A stretch of 64,000 nucleotides of DNA from NCBI GenBank assembly GCA_937132065.1, contig CAKZNT010000086.1:18543-82542 (forward strand), written 5' to 3'. The DNA comes from an uncultured Loktanella sp. (GTDB lineage Bacteria > Pseudomonadota > Alphaproteobacteria > Rhodobacterales > Rhodobacteraceae). The position numbers and the translations under genes were made by a program. How positions within the stretch are numbered: the first letter of the stretch is position 1; each line of letters opens with the position of its first letter. The notes beneath the pieces were generated by a model. That model searched no databases, had not been told where the DNA came from, and saw only the letters and a program-made list of their open reading frames with translations. Below, one piece after another: positions 40,065 to 48,804 of this stretch.

Positions 40065-40780
40065 GCTGCTACTCCTTTGCGGCTGGTTTGACCGTCTTCA
40101 AAATGAATACCGCATTCGGTTTTGGGGGCATCGCGCCAGCGGCCCGCGCGCGGGTCTTCGCTCTCGCTGACACGGGTTGTGCATGGGCTACAGCCGATAG
40201 ACGGGTAGCCCTTGGCGACAAGCGGATGGCGCGGCAAACGGTGCTGATCCATATAGGCGATCAGATCATCACGGGTCCATGTCGCGAGCGGATTAACCTT
40301 GATTTTGCGCGCGTCTTTTTCAAAATGGGGGATGTCTGAGCGACTACCAGACTGGAACCGCTTGCGGCCTGAAATCCAACCGTCAAACCCTGCAAGGGCA
40401 TCCTGCAACGGCTTGACCTTGCGCAGGTGGCAGCAGGCATCAGTGTCAGCCTGATGCAAGAGCCCGTCCACGTCATTTAACAGCACGTCGTTGCGGTTTG
40501 GCGTGATCACGCGCACATCTGTCAGCCCAAGCTTTTCGGCGACATCCCGTTGATATTGCAGCGTTTCATCAAAAAGCATCTCGGTATCAATAAAGATGAT
40601 CGGCGTGGTTTTGTCGATTTGAGACACCATGTGCAACAGCACAACGCTCTCGGCGCCAAAGCTGCTGACTACGGCGACCTTGCCAATTTGAACGTCATCA
40701 AGCGTGTGCTTGAGGATCGTTTGTGCGTCAGACTTGCGGTGCAGGATGTTGCGGCGCTCGGCCAGTTCCTTAAGCGGCAT
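40061..40780 (-). CDS. cysH: Phosphoadenylyl/adenylylsulfate reductase
   Basis: VVSSFGAESVVLLHMVSQID; CCHLRKVKPL; GYPSIGCSPCTTRV; start trimmed to MPLKELAERR, overlapping the upstream gene. Confidence 0.93.
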   Translation of the reverse strand: MPLKELAERRNILHRKSDAQTILKHTLDDVQIGKVAVVSSFGAESVVLLHMVSQIDKTTPIIFIDTEMLFDETLQYQRDVAEKLGLTDVRVITPNRNDVLLNDVDGLLHQADTDACCHLRKVKPLQDALAGFDGWISGRKRFQSGSRSDIPHFEKDARKIKVNPLATWTRDDLIAYMDQHRLPRHPLVAKGYPSIGCSPCTTRVSESEDPRAGRWRDAPKTECGIHFEDGQTSRKGVAA

Positions 40781-42440
40781 TTTTCTGCGCCTTTTCTGGA
40801 TAAAGGATGTTTTTGAACGGCTCCGCACCAAGGCGGCGGTAGGCCTGCAAAAATGTCTCGCTGCTGTCACTGCGCAGGTCGAGGTAACCAAGAACGAGCC
40901 GCTCGATGGCGGGCACGATGTCGTCCGCGCCAAAGCCCGGGCCAGCGCGTTCACCGATTGTGGTCGTTTGTGTGCCGTCACCGCCAAGCGTGATCTGGTA
41001 GTTTTCAACGCCTGCGCGATCCAGTCCGAGGATGCCGATATGCCCGACGTGGTGGTGACCACAGGCATTGATGCAGCCCGAAATCTTGATCTTGAGCGGG
41101 CCGACATCATGTTCCAGTTTTAGTTCGTCAAAGCGGGTGGCGATCTGTTGGGCAACGGGGATCGAGCGGGCGGTGGCAAGCGCGCAATAATCCATGCCGG
41201 GGCAGGCGATAATGTCGCTGATCAGGCCGATGTTTGCGGTGGCCAGATCAGCAGCGCGCAAGGCGGCGTAAATCTCGGGCAGGTCCGATTTGTGCACATG
41301 TGGCAGGATCACGTTCTGCTCGTGACTGATGCGCAGCTCGTCGTGGCCAAATCGTGCGGCGAGCTCGGCCATCACCCGCATCTGGTCCGAGGTCGCATCC
41401 CCTGGGGTGGCGCCATGTTTCTTGATCGAAATGGACACGATTGCGTAGCCGTCTGCGCGGTGCTCGGCGAGGTTGGTGTCTGACCAAGAACGGAACGCAG
41501 GGTTGGCAAGGCGAGCAGCCTCGTAACCGTCAACCGATTTGCTGACGAAAGCGGGCGCTGCAAAGGAATGTTCGATTTCTGCAAGTAATTCCTGATCAAC
41601 ACCGCCGAAGAGTGGGGCGATTTGTTCGAAACGTGACTCAACGAGGTCTTGAATTTTCTCCAACCCGTTCTCGTGCAGCGTGATTTTGATCCGTGCCTTA
41701 TACTTGTTGTCGCGGCGACCAAGGAGATTGTAGACGCTCACAATCGCCTCGCAGTAGGGCAGCAGGTCGGCCTTGGGCAAGAAGGTGCGCAGCACTTTGC
41801 CGACCATCGGCGTGCGCCCTAGTCCGCCGCCTACGATGACTTCATACCCGATCTCGCCTTCGCCGTTACGCACAACCCGCAGCCCGATATCATGGGCGCG
41901 GATCACGGCGCGGTCGGCTTCGCAGCCTGTCACGGCGATCTTGAATTTGCGCGGAAGCGACTGGAATTCGGGGTGATCCGTCGACCATTGGCGCAGTAGT
42001 TCGGCCACTGGACGCGGGTCTTCGATCTCGCCTTTTGCGGCGCCGGCGAAATGGTCGGCGGTGACGTTTCTGATAGTGTTTCCAGAGGTTTGGATGGCGT
42101 GCATGCCAACATCTGCGAGGTCCGACAGCATGTCAGGCACATCGCGCAGGTCAGGCCAGTTATACTGGATGTTCTGGCGCGTGGTGAAGTGGCCGTAGCC
42201 CTTGTCGTAGGTGTCGGCAAGGTGGGCGAGCTGGGTCATTTGCGCGCTATTGAGCGTGCCATATGGCACGGCGACCCGCAGCATGTAGGCATGCAATTGC
42301 AGGTAAAGCCCATTCATCAAACGCAGTGGTTTGAACTCGTCTTCTGTAAGCGATCCGTCAATGCGGCGGGCCACTTGGCCGCGGAATTGCGCCACACGTT
42401 CGCGCACAAAAGCCTCGTCGAAGTCATTGTAAACATACAT
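40770..42440 (-). CDS. cysI: Nitrite/sulfite reductase hemoprotein
   Basis: QNIQYNWPDL; NTIRNVTADHFAG; KIKISGCINACGHHHVGHIGILG. Confidence 0.93.
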   Translation of the reverse strand: MYVYNDFDEAFVRERVAQFRGQVARRIDGSLTEDEFKPLRLMNGLYLQLHAYMLRVAVPYGTLNSAQMTQLAHLADTYDKGYGHFTTRQNIQYNWPDLRDVPDMLSDLADVGMHAIQTSGNTIRNVTADHFAGAAKGEIEDPRPVAELLRQWSTDHPEFQSLPRKFKIAVTGCEADRAVIRAHDIGLRVVRNGEGEIGYEVIVGGGLGRTPMVGKVLRTFLPKADLLPYCEAIVSVYNLLGRRDNKYKARIKITLHENGLEKIQDLVESRFEQIAPLFGGVDQELLAEIEHSFAAPAFVSKSVDGYEAARLANPAFRSWSDTNLAEHRADGYAIVSISIKKHGATPGDATSDQMRVMAELAARFGHDELRISHEQNVILPHVHKSDLPEIYAALRAADLATANIGLISDIIACPGMDYCALATARSIPVAQQIATRFDELKLEHDVGPLKIKISGCINACGHHHVGHIGILGLDRAGVENYQITLGGDGTQTTTIGERAGPGFGADDIVPAIERLVLGYLDLRSDSSETFLQAYRRLGAEPFKNILYPEKAQKNAA

Positions 42441-42443
42441 GAT

Positions 42444-42740
42444 TTAAGCTTCCTGTTTGCCGTGGGCATAGTTGGATGGACCGCGTGTGCGAAAGGCCTC
42501 GCGAAAGTGCGTTGGTGCGGGGCCGTTGTCGGAAAGTTTGGCCTCTGCGAGGTAAACACCTGCAACAAGGGACTGGTCGGCGCGCGCCTCGAGGAGGCGG
42601 ATGTCGGCGTGGGCCTCATCGGTGATGAATTCGGCCTCTGCGATGTCGCGCGACCATGTATCGTCCTGTGTGAACCAGATCGCATCACCCTCAAGAAGGG
42701 CGTTTGCGGTGATAACTTTTGGGGTAAACGCGCGTGGCAT
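42444..42740 (-). CDS. DUF2849 family protein
   Basis: MPRAFTPKVITANALLEGDAIWFTQDDTWSRDIAEAEF; in sulfite reduction operon. Confidence 0.8.
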   Translation of the reverse strand: MPRAFTPKVITANALLEGDAIWFTQDDTWSRDIAEAEFITDEAHADIRLLEARADQSLVAGVYLAEAKLSDNGPAPTHFREAFRTRGPSNYAHGKQEA

Positions 42741-43810
42741 TAGATGGCCTCCGAAGGGTAGAAATTGGATGTCACAGCGCGTGCACCGGACGTGCACCGC
42801 GCGTGCACTGCGGTGTTGCGCTGCTGGAAGGGGATAATCTCGGCGCTGGCGAGCGGAATGCCTGCGATCAAGCTATGCGAAACACCAGCCGCGATGGTCG
42901 CAACAAGTGCGACTGTGTCACAGGTGTCGCCACGGCTTAGTCGCACAATGTGGTGACCCTGTGCGGCATGTGATTTGATCAATGCGGCTGCATCTGTTGT
43001 TTCGGCGTCGATAATCACCGCCTCGCGGCGCGCCAGTTCAAGAATAGCAGGCGCAATATCGCGGTCATGGATAATCACGTCTGCCCGATCAACCGATTTG
43101 CGTGCCTTAAGTGTGAGCAGTTCGGGGTCGCCCGGCCCAGCCCCCACGAAATCAACATGCCCAATGGCCGGTTTTGCGGTGATGTGGTCATCAAGCAGCG
43201 TTTCGAGCGCAGGGATCACCCCGCGCTGGCCATGCGCATCAAGCGCCGTTGGCCCCGCCTTGAAGTAGAAGTCGGACCAGAAATTGCGCCGCTTGCTGCC
43301 AAAGGGGAGCACATCAACCGCGTGGCGGAATGTCTTGCCGATTTTCGCAAGCGTGCCGAGCGACGCGGGTAGCTTTGCCTCTAGGTCGGCCTTGATCGCG
43401 CGGGCGAGCACGGGGGCAGCGCCCTCTGTGCCGATGGCGATGGTCACAGGGTCACGGTCAACGATTGCGGGGGTGATAAAGGCGCTATCGGCGAGGTTAT
43501 CAACGATGTTGACCAAAGCGCCCGCAGATTTGGCGATTGCCGCACCGCGTGCATCCTCATGGCTGTCCTCGGTTGCGCCGTAAAACAGCACGGCATCATC
43601 CGCATCGCCGTTCTGGAGCGCGCGCAGGGTCAGCGTCAGTTTGCCCTCATGCGCCCACTTTTTGATCTCGGGGCTGGCGGTGGGGGCGAAGACATGGATG
43701 TTTGCCTCGGTCTTCATCAACAGGCGCAGCTTTGCCATCGCCGCATCACCACCGCCAGCAAGAACGATCCGCTTGTCAGTGACTGCGAGAAAGATTGGAA
43801 AATGCTTCAT
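42740..43810 (-). CDS. cysG: Siroheme synthase with shortened SUMT-like C-terminal domain
   Basis: N-terminal precorrin-2 dehydrogenase part; VDFVGAGPGDPELLTLKARKSVDRADVIIHD; only about 125 aa of the SUMT domain. Confidence 0.88.
   Translation of the reverse strand: MKHFPIFLAVTDKRIVLAGGGDAAMAKLRLLMKTEANIHVFAPTASPEIKKWAHEGKLTLTLRALQNGDADDAVLFYGATEDSHEDARGAAIAKSAGALVNIVDNLADSAFITPAIVDRDPVTIAIGTEGAAPVLARAIKADLEAKLPASLGTLAKIGKTFRHAVDVLPFGSKRRNFWSDFYFKAGPTALDAHGQRGVIPALETLLDDHITAKPAIGHVDFVGAGPGDPELLTLKARKSVDRADVIIHDRDIAPAILELARREAVIIDAETTDAAALIKSHAAQGHHIVRLSRGDTCDTVALVATIAAGVSHSLIAGIPLASAEIIPFQQRNTAVHARCTSGARAVTSNFYPSEAI
42781..42808. repeat. GTGCAC-N5-GTGCAC-N5-GTGCAC array (copy in 3' end of cysG)
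   Basis: GTGCAC at 42781, 42792, 42803; flank TGTCACAGC shared with the 55105 copy. Confidence 0.9.
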
Positions 43811-43947
43811 TGCCTGTCTCCTTTGAATTACCTCTCTAATATAGAATATTGTTCTGGATAGTTGCTAGATGCGCGGCTAAACAAGGACAGTTGTTCCAGT
43901 ATGGTGGCCAGCAAGGTGGAATTTTCCACAATAACGGGGAAATCAGA

Positions 43948-44409
43948 ATGTCAGTGCGTATAGACGAGATAGATCGGAAAATTCTGGCGGCGATGCAGGC
44001 TGATGCCTCGCGCTCGTTGGATGATATTGCCAAGGAAGTCGGCTCTTCCAAGACCCCGGTCTGGAACCGGATTCGCAAGCTGCGCGAGGCTGGCGTGATT
44101 GGTCAGCAGACGGTTATTCTGGATGCAGAGGCGCTTGGCTTCGAGGCCTGTTTCTTTGTTCTGATCCGCACATCCGAGCACGATAAGGGCTGGCAGGAAC
44201 GGTTCTTGGCCGCTCTGATGGCCCGCGACGAAGTGCAAGAGGCGCACCGTCTGGCGGGCGACATTGATTATATTCTCAAGGTGCGCGTCCAGAACGCCCG
44301 CGCCTATGACACGTTCTATCAGGCTCTGATTTCAGAGGTAAAAGTGTTCAACGTCACCGCTCTTTTGTCGATGGAAGAGATCAAATCTACGATGGCGCTG
44401 CCGCTTTAG
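43948..44409 (+). CDS. Lrp/AsnC family regulator, divergent from the sulfite reduction operon
   Basis: MSVRIDEIDRKILAAMQADASRSLDDIAKEVGSSKTPVWNRIRKLREAGVI. Confidence 0.93.
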   Translation: MSVRIDEIDRKILAAMQADASRSLDDIAKEVGSSKTPVWNRIRKLREAGVIGQQTVILDAEALGFEACFFVLIRTSEHDKGWQERFLAALMARDEVQEAHRLAGDIDYILKVRVQNARAYDTFYQALISEVKVFNVTALLSMEEIKSTMALPL

Positions 44410-45569
44410 GTTTGCACCATCAGCGCCTCTAGCCCGTGGAAGTGGAACACGTCCGCGTATTGCGGCGCTGCTGCAAGTTTGAGGTGCGGGCAGCGCTCGA
44501 AGAGCACCTCGAGCGAGATTTGTAGCTCTAGCCGCGCCAAGGGTGCGCCGACGCAAAAATGGATGCCGCCCCCGAAGCTGGCGTTCTTTGGTCCGTTGCG
44601 ATCGGGGTCAAACAGCGTTGGATTGTCATAGGCCGCAGGATCGCGGTTTGCCGCCGCCAGAAGACAGCCGATCTGGTCGCCCCGCTTTAGTTGTTCGCCG
44701 TAAAACTCCATGTCTTCATAGACATAGCGGGTGAACATATGCAGCGGCGGATCATGTCTGATGATCTCTTCGACGAGTGTCGGGGTGATCGTATTGTGCC
44801 CCGTTTCCAAGAGCGTTTTGGTCCCGTTCCCGAGCGTGTGCACAGTTGCCTCGTGCCCCGCATTGAGCAACAGGATGCAGGTGGTGATCAGTTCATCGTC
44901 GGTAAGTTTATCGCCCGCCTCATTGGCCGCAATGAGCGTCGAGATCAGGTCATCGCTTGGTGATTCGCGCTTGATGGCGATGTAGTCGCGGATGAACGCG
45001 CTAAAGGCGTTGGTGGCGGCGATTGCCTCGGTTTCGATCTGCGGGGTCCGTTTTGCCTGATACATGGCGACCATGGCGTTGGACCACTTGAGCAGGTTAT
45101 CGCTTTGGTCTTCAGGCACGCCGAGCAGTTTGGCAATGATGCGCACGGGCACGGGCTGCGCGTAGGCTGTCAGTAAATCAAAGGGTTCGCGCGGGAATGC
45201 GTCGATCATTTCGTGGCAAAGCGCGCGGATGTCGGGCGCGAGATTGGCGATTGTCCGGCTGGTGAACGCCCGCAGCACAAGCCCGCGCAGGCGCGTGTGC
45301 CGTGGCGCTTCCAGTTCGAGCATGGAGTGAGCCTCGATGGCGTAGAACGGGGCTAGCGCCTCGGGGATGTCGGGTGCAAATTCCGGCGGGCATTCGCGCC
45401 CCATGCGCCGGTCGCGCAGGGCCGCTTGGGTTGCCGCGTAGCTGACCGTGCAGGCCATTTTGTAGTCTTCCCAGTAGAATAGATCGCCTGCGGCGCGTGT
45501 GCGCTCGTAAAACGGGTAGGGGTCTTGGACGAAGGCGGGATCACTGGGATTCTGGATGAAATTTTGCAT
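44406..45569 (-). CDS. Cytochrome P450
   Basis: LLLNAGHEATVHTLGNG; ASFGGGIHFCVGAPLARLE heme loop. Confidence 0.95.
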   Translation of the reverse strand: MQNFIQNPSDPAFVQDPYPFYERTRAAGDLFYWEDYKMACTVSYAATQAALRDRRMGRECPPEFAPDIPEALAPFYAIEAHSMLELEAPRHTRLRGLVLRAFTSRTIANLAPDIRALCHEMIDAFPREPFDLLTAYAQPVPVRIIAKLLGVPEDQSDNLLKWSNAMVAMYQAKRTPQIETEAIAATNAFSAFIRDYIAIKRESPSDDLISTLIAANEAGDKLTDDELITTCILLLNAGHEATVHTLGNGTKTLLETGHNTITPTLVEEIIRHDPPLHMFTRYVYEDMEFYGEQLKRGDQIGCLLAAANRDPAAYDNPTLFDPDRNGPKNASFGGGIHFCVGAPLARLELQISLEVLFERCPHLKLAAAPQYADVFHFHGLEALMVQT

Positions 45570-45628
45570 ATGCCATGTTTGGCGCTGCTTGCTGGTCAAT
45601 GCAAGATGCTGCGGCTAAAGTTGTCGCT

Positions 45629-47356
45629 ATGACAGGACCTTACCGCAATAGACTGATTGGCATTTCGACGTATTTGCTGGCTGTGGCTACATTTGTTGCG
45701 GGCGTTTGGTGGTATGGTTACGGGGCTGCGCTTGATCAGCTGGACAAGCGCGCGCAGTCGGATCTGGCACTTGCGTCTGACGGGTTGCGGGGCGAACTGG
45801 CGCGGTTTCGCGAATTGGCGGTATTGTCAGCGGATCATCCGCTTGTCGTCGGTGTGCTGAACGGGCGGGGATCGGTGGATGCGGTGACCCCTGTTTTGCA
45901 AGAGATTGCGGATAAGACGGGCGCGCTTGATCTGGCGTTAGTCGATGCGCAGGGGCGGACTTTGGCGGCGTCCTTGGGGGCGGATCGTAGCCCGCAGCGC
46001 GGTGTGGCGCATTTCGAGCGGGCGATGGACGGGGCGTTGGGCGTGGCCCATATGCTGCGCGCGGGGACGGGTTTGCGCGAATTTGTGTTTGCTGCGCCCG
46101 TTTTTGCGCGTGATGGCCGCGTGCTGGGCGCGCTGCGTGTTTCAACGGGTGTCGAGGCGGTGGAGGCCACGTGGCGTGGTGGCGCGCCGGTTTTGTTTTT
46201 CACGGATGCGGATGGCATTGTGTTTGTCGCTTCGCGCTCGGAGATGGTGTTAACCGATCAGGACGATCCGTCCTTTGTGACCTATACGCCGCGTAAGGTT
46301 CATGGCTATGCGGTCTGGCAGGTGGATGGGGGTCGTTATCTGCCGCGCCGTGCGTTGCATCTGACCAAAGAGTTGCCCGTTATTGAGATGCGGGGGCAAA
46401 TATTGGTTGATCTGGCGCCAGCCCGCCAGCTTGCGTTTTTGCAGGCGGCGGCTGCGGGCGCGCTTTGCCTTGCGTTCGGGGCCATGTTGTTTCTGGCGAC
46501 ACAGCGGCGGCGCACCTTATCAGAGGCGAATGCCCGCCTTGAAACGCGTGTGCGCGACCGCACGGCGCAGTTGCAGGCGGCCAATACCGACTTGCGCCGC
46601 GAGGTTGTGGAACGCCGCGCCGCCGAGGCCCGATTAACCAAGGCCCAAGCGGAATTGGTGCAGGCGGGCAAGCTGTCGGCGCTGGGGCAGATGTCGGCGG
46701 GGATCAGTCACGAGTTGAACCAGCCGCTGATGGCGATCCAGTCGTTTGCCGAAAATGGTGTCGGGTTCCTTGAGCGCGGTCGGATCGAAACTGCGAGTAA
46801 CAATCTTGCGCGGATATCCGAGCTAGCGCATCGCATGGGCCGCATTATCCGCAACTTGCGTGCCTTTTCCCGCCAGGAAAGCGAGCCTTTCACCGATGTG
46901 GATGTGGGCCGCGTGATTGATACAGTGCTTGAGTTGCTCGCGCCCAAAATCGCGCAAAATGACGTGGATGTGCAGTGGACCCCACCGCAAGGCGTGATCG
47001 TGCGGGCGGGGGATGTGCGACTTCAGCAGGTTGTGCTAAATCTGGCCTCGAATGCGATTGATGCGATGGCGCTGTCGGATCAGCGTCAACTCAGCATCGC
47101 GGTGCGCCGCAGTGCGGACAAGGTCCTTGTTTCGGTCAAGGACACAGGCCCGGGGATCGAACAGCCCGAAAAGATATTCGAGCCGTTTTATACCACAAAG
47201 GCCGTGGGCGCGGCGGAAGGGATGGGGCTTGGCCTGAGCATCTCTTATGGTCTGGTCCAAAGCTTTGGCGGCGCGATCCAAGGGCGCAATGACCCGCAAG
47301 GGGGCGCGGTCTTTACCGTCGAATTGATCCCGTCCGTGCAGGAGGAAGCCGCATGA
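45629..47356 (+). CDS. DctB-like sensor histidine kinase
   Basis: LSALGQMSAGISHELNQPLMAIQSFAENG; N/G boxes; two-TM periplasmic sensor; upstream of dctD-like and TRAP genes. Confidence 0.9.
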   Translation: MTGPYRNRLIGISTYLLAVATFVAGVWWYGYGAALDQLDKRAQSDLALASDGLRGELARFRELAVLSADHPLVVGVLNGRGSVDAVTPVLQEIADKTGALDLALVDAQGRTLAASLGADRSPQRGVAHFERAMDGALGVAHMLRAGTGLREFVFAAPVFARDGRVLGALRVSTGVEAVEATWRGGAPVLFFTDADGIVFVASRSEMVLTDQDDPSFVTYTPRKVHGYAVWQVDGGRYLPRRALHLTKELPVIEMRGQILVDLAPARQLAFLQAAAAGALCLAFGAMLFLATQRRRTLSEANARLETRVRDRTAQLQAANTDLRREVVERRAAEARLTKAQAELVQAGKLSALGQMSAGISHELNQPLMAIQSFAENGVGFLERGRIETASNNLARISELAHRMGRIIRNLRAFSRQESEPFTDVDVGRVIDTVLELLAPKIAQNDVDVQWTPPQGVIVRAGDVRLQQVVLNLASNAIDAMALSDQRQLSIAVRRSADKVLVSVKDTGPGIEQPEKIFEPFYTTKAVGAAEGMGLGLSISYGLVQSFGGAIQGRNDPQGGAVFTVELIPSVQEEAA

Positions 47357-48582
47357 CAACCCGTGTTTTGCTTGTTGATGATGATCCCGCGATCCGCGAA
47401 GCGCTAGGCCAGACGCTTGAGCTGGCGGGGCTTGAGCCTGTGCTTGCGGGGTCGTTTCTGGCGGCCAAGGACCATTTGACGCCCGCGTTCGACGGGGTTG
47501 TGGTCACGGATATGCGGATGCCCGGACGTGACGGGTTTCACCTTTTGGACCATGCCCGCCAGTGTGATCCCGACTTGCCTGTCATCTTGCTCACGGGGGA
47601 GGGCGATATCCCGATGGCCGTCAAGGCGATGGGCTTGGGTGCGTATGATTTCCTTGAAAAACCCTGCGGTCCCAAGCCGTTTCTGGCCGTGGTCACCCGC
47701 GCGTTGCAGGCCCGCACCTTGGTGCTGGAGAACAGGCGATTGGCCCGCGCTGTGCAAAAGGGGGATGCCGCCGAGCGGATGATTTTTGGCCAGTCCCAGC
47801 TTGTGAAGGATATGCGCCATCAGGTGCGCCAGATTGCGGGGTCGGGGGCTGATGCATTGATCACGGGCGAGCGCGGGTGTGGCACGCCAAAGGTGGCGGA
47901 GGTGATCCATCTGTTGTCGCGCGCCGCAGCCCTGCCGTTTGTGAAACAGTCCGCCGCCGCCCTGAGTGTTGACAGCTTGAAAGCGGCGCTTGCGGCAGCG
48001 CAGGGCGGCACGCTTTACCTTGATGAGGTGGGGCGTTTGCCTGCCGAGACCCAAGCGGCGTTGATTGCCGCCATTGAGGGCGGGCAGATGCCGCGCCTTC
48101 TGGCGGGTGCGACCAAGGCCTTGGAGGAGGATGTCGCAGCGGGTCGCTTACAAGAGGATCTGTTCTTTCACTTTGACATGACGGGTGTCCGTATCCCTGC
48201 GCTGCGCGAACGCACCGAGGATATTCCGATCCTGTTTCGCCATTACGTCGCGCAGGCCTGCGAACAGGCGAACCTGCCCGTGCCCGACATCCCGCCGCAG
48301 GTGATTGCAGGCCTTATGGCCCAAGACTGGCCGGGCAATGCGCGTGCGCTGATGAATGTCGCGATGCGCTTTGCGATGGGGCTTGATGATGCGGTCGAGG
48401 ATCAGGGGCACGGGCTGGTGGCGCAAATGGCGCAGGTTGAACGCTCGCTTCTGATTGCCGCGCTGCAACGCCATGAAGGGCGCGCGGGCGAAACGGCGCA
48501 GGATTTGCAGCTGCCCCGCAAGACGTTTTACGACAAGCTTGCCCGTCATGGCCTGCGCGCAGAGGATTATCGCACGCCCTAG
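47353..48582 (+). CDS. DctD-like response regulator with degenerate AAA+ domain
   Basis: Receiver VLLVDDDPAIREAL..VVTDMRMPGRDG; GERGCGTPKV in place of Walker A; no GAFTGA; Fis-type C-terminal HTH. Confidence 0.88.
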   Translation: MTTRVLLVDDDPAIREALGQTLELAGLEPVLAGSFLAAKDHLTPAFDGVVVTDMRMPGRDGFHLLDHARQCDPDLPVILLTGEGDIPMAVKAMGLGAYDFLEKPCGPKPFLAVVTRALQARTLVLENRRLARAVQKGDAAERMIFGQSQLVKDMRHQVRQIAGSGADALITGERGCGTPKVAEVIHLLSRAAALPFVKQSAAALSVDSLKAALAAAQGGTLYLDEVGRLPAETQAALIAAIEGGQMPRLLAGATKALEEDVAAGRLQEDLFFHFDMTGVRIPALRERTEDIPILFRHYVAQACEQANLPVPDIPPQVIAGLMAQDWPGNARALMNVAMRFAMGLDDAVEDQGHGLVAQMAQVERSLLIAALQRHEGRAGETAQDLQLPRKTFYDKLARHGLRAEDYRTP

Positions 48583-48586
48583 GCAT

Positions 48587-48654
48587 GTGTGAAAATCCGC
48601 CCTGTTTGCCCTATCATCTGTGTGGAAATCCGCACACTGTCTTGCCCGATCGGT
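48587..48654. promoter_or_regulatory. Paired direct repeats upstream of dctP-like gene, candidate operator
   Basis: GTGTGAAAATCCGC..CTGT.TTGCCCTATC at 48587 and GTGTGGAAATCCGCACACTGTCTTGCCCGATC at 48620, 33-bp spacing. Confidence 0.6.
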
Positions 48655-48804
48655 CACGAGTTCGTGAAAACCTGTTTCTTGTCAGTGGCTTGTTGTGTCC
48701 GTTCTGATCGGCAAAACTCCGCTTGCCAGCGTAATCCAGAGCGCGTTCAATCATGCCATCGGCCCCAGTTGCGGGGCGTTGTGATACGTTCTGGGAGGAA
48801 CACC

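Noticed and set aside
40781-41110. N-terminal extension of the cysH ORF
   Set aside because: Overlaps cysI in another frame; the true start is MPLKELAERR at 40780.
48655-48804. Sigma54 -24/-12 promoter upstream of dctP
   Set aside because: No convincing TGGCAC-N5-TTGC match found by eye.
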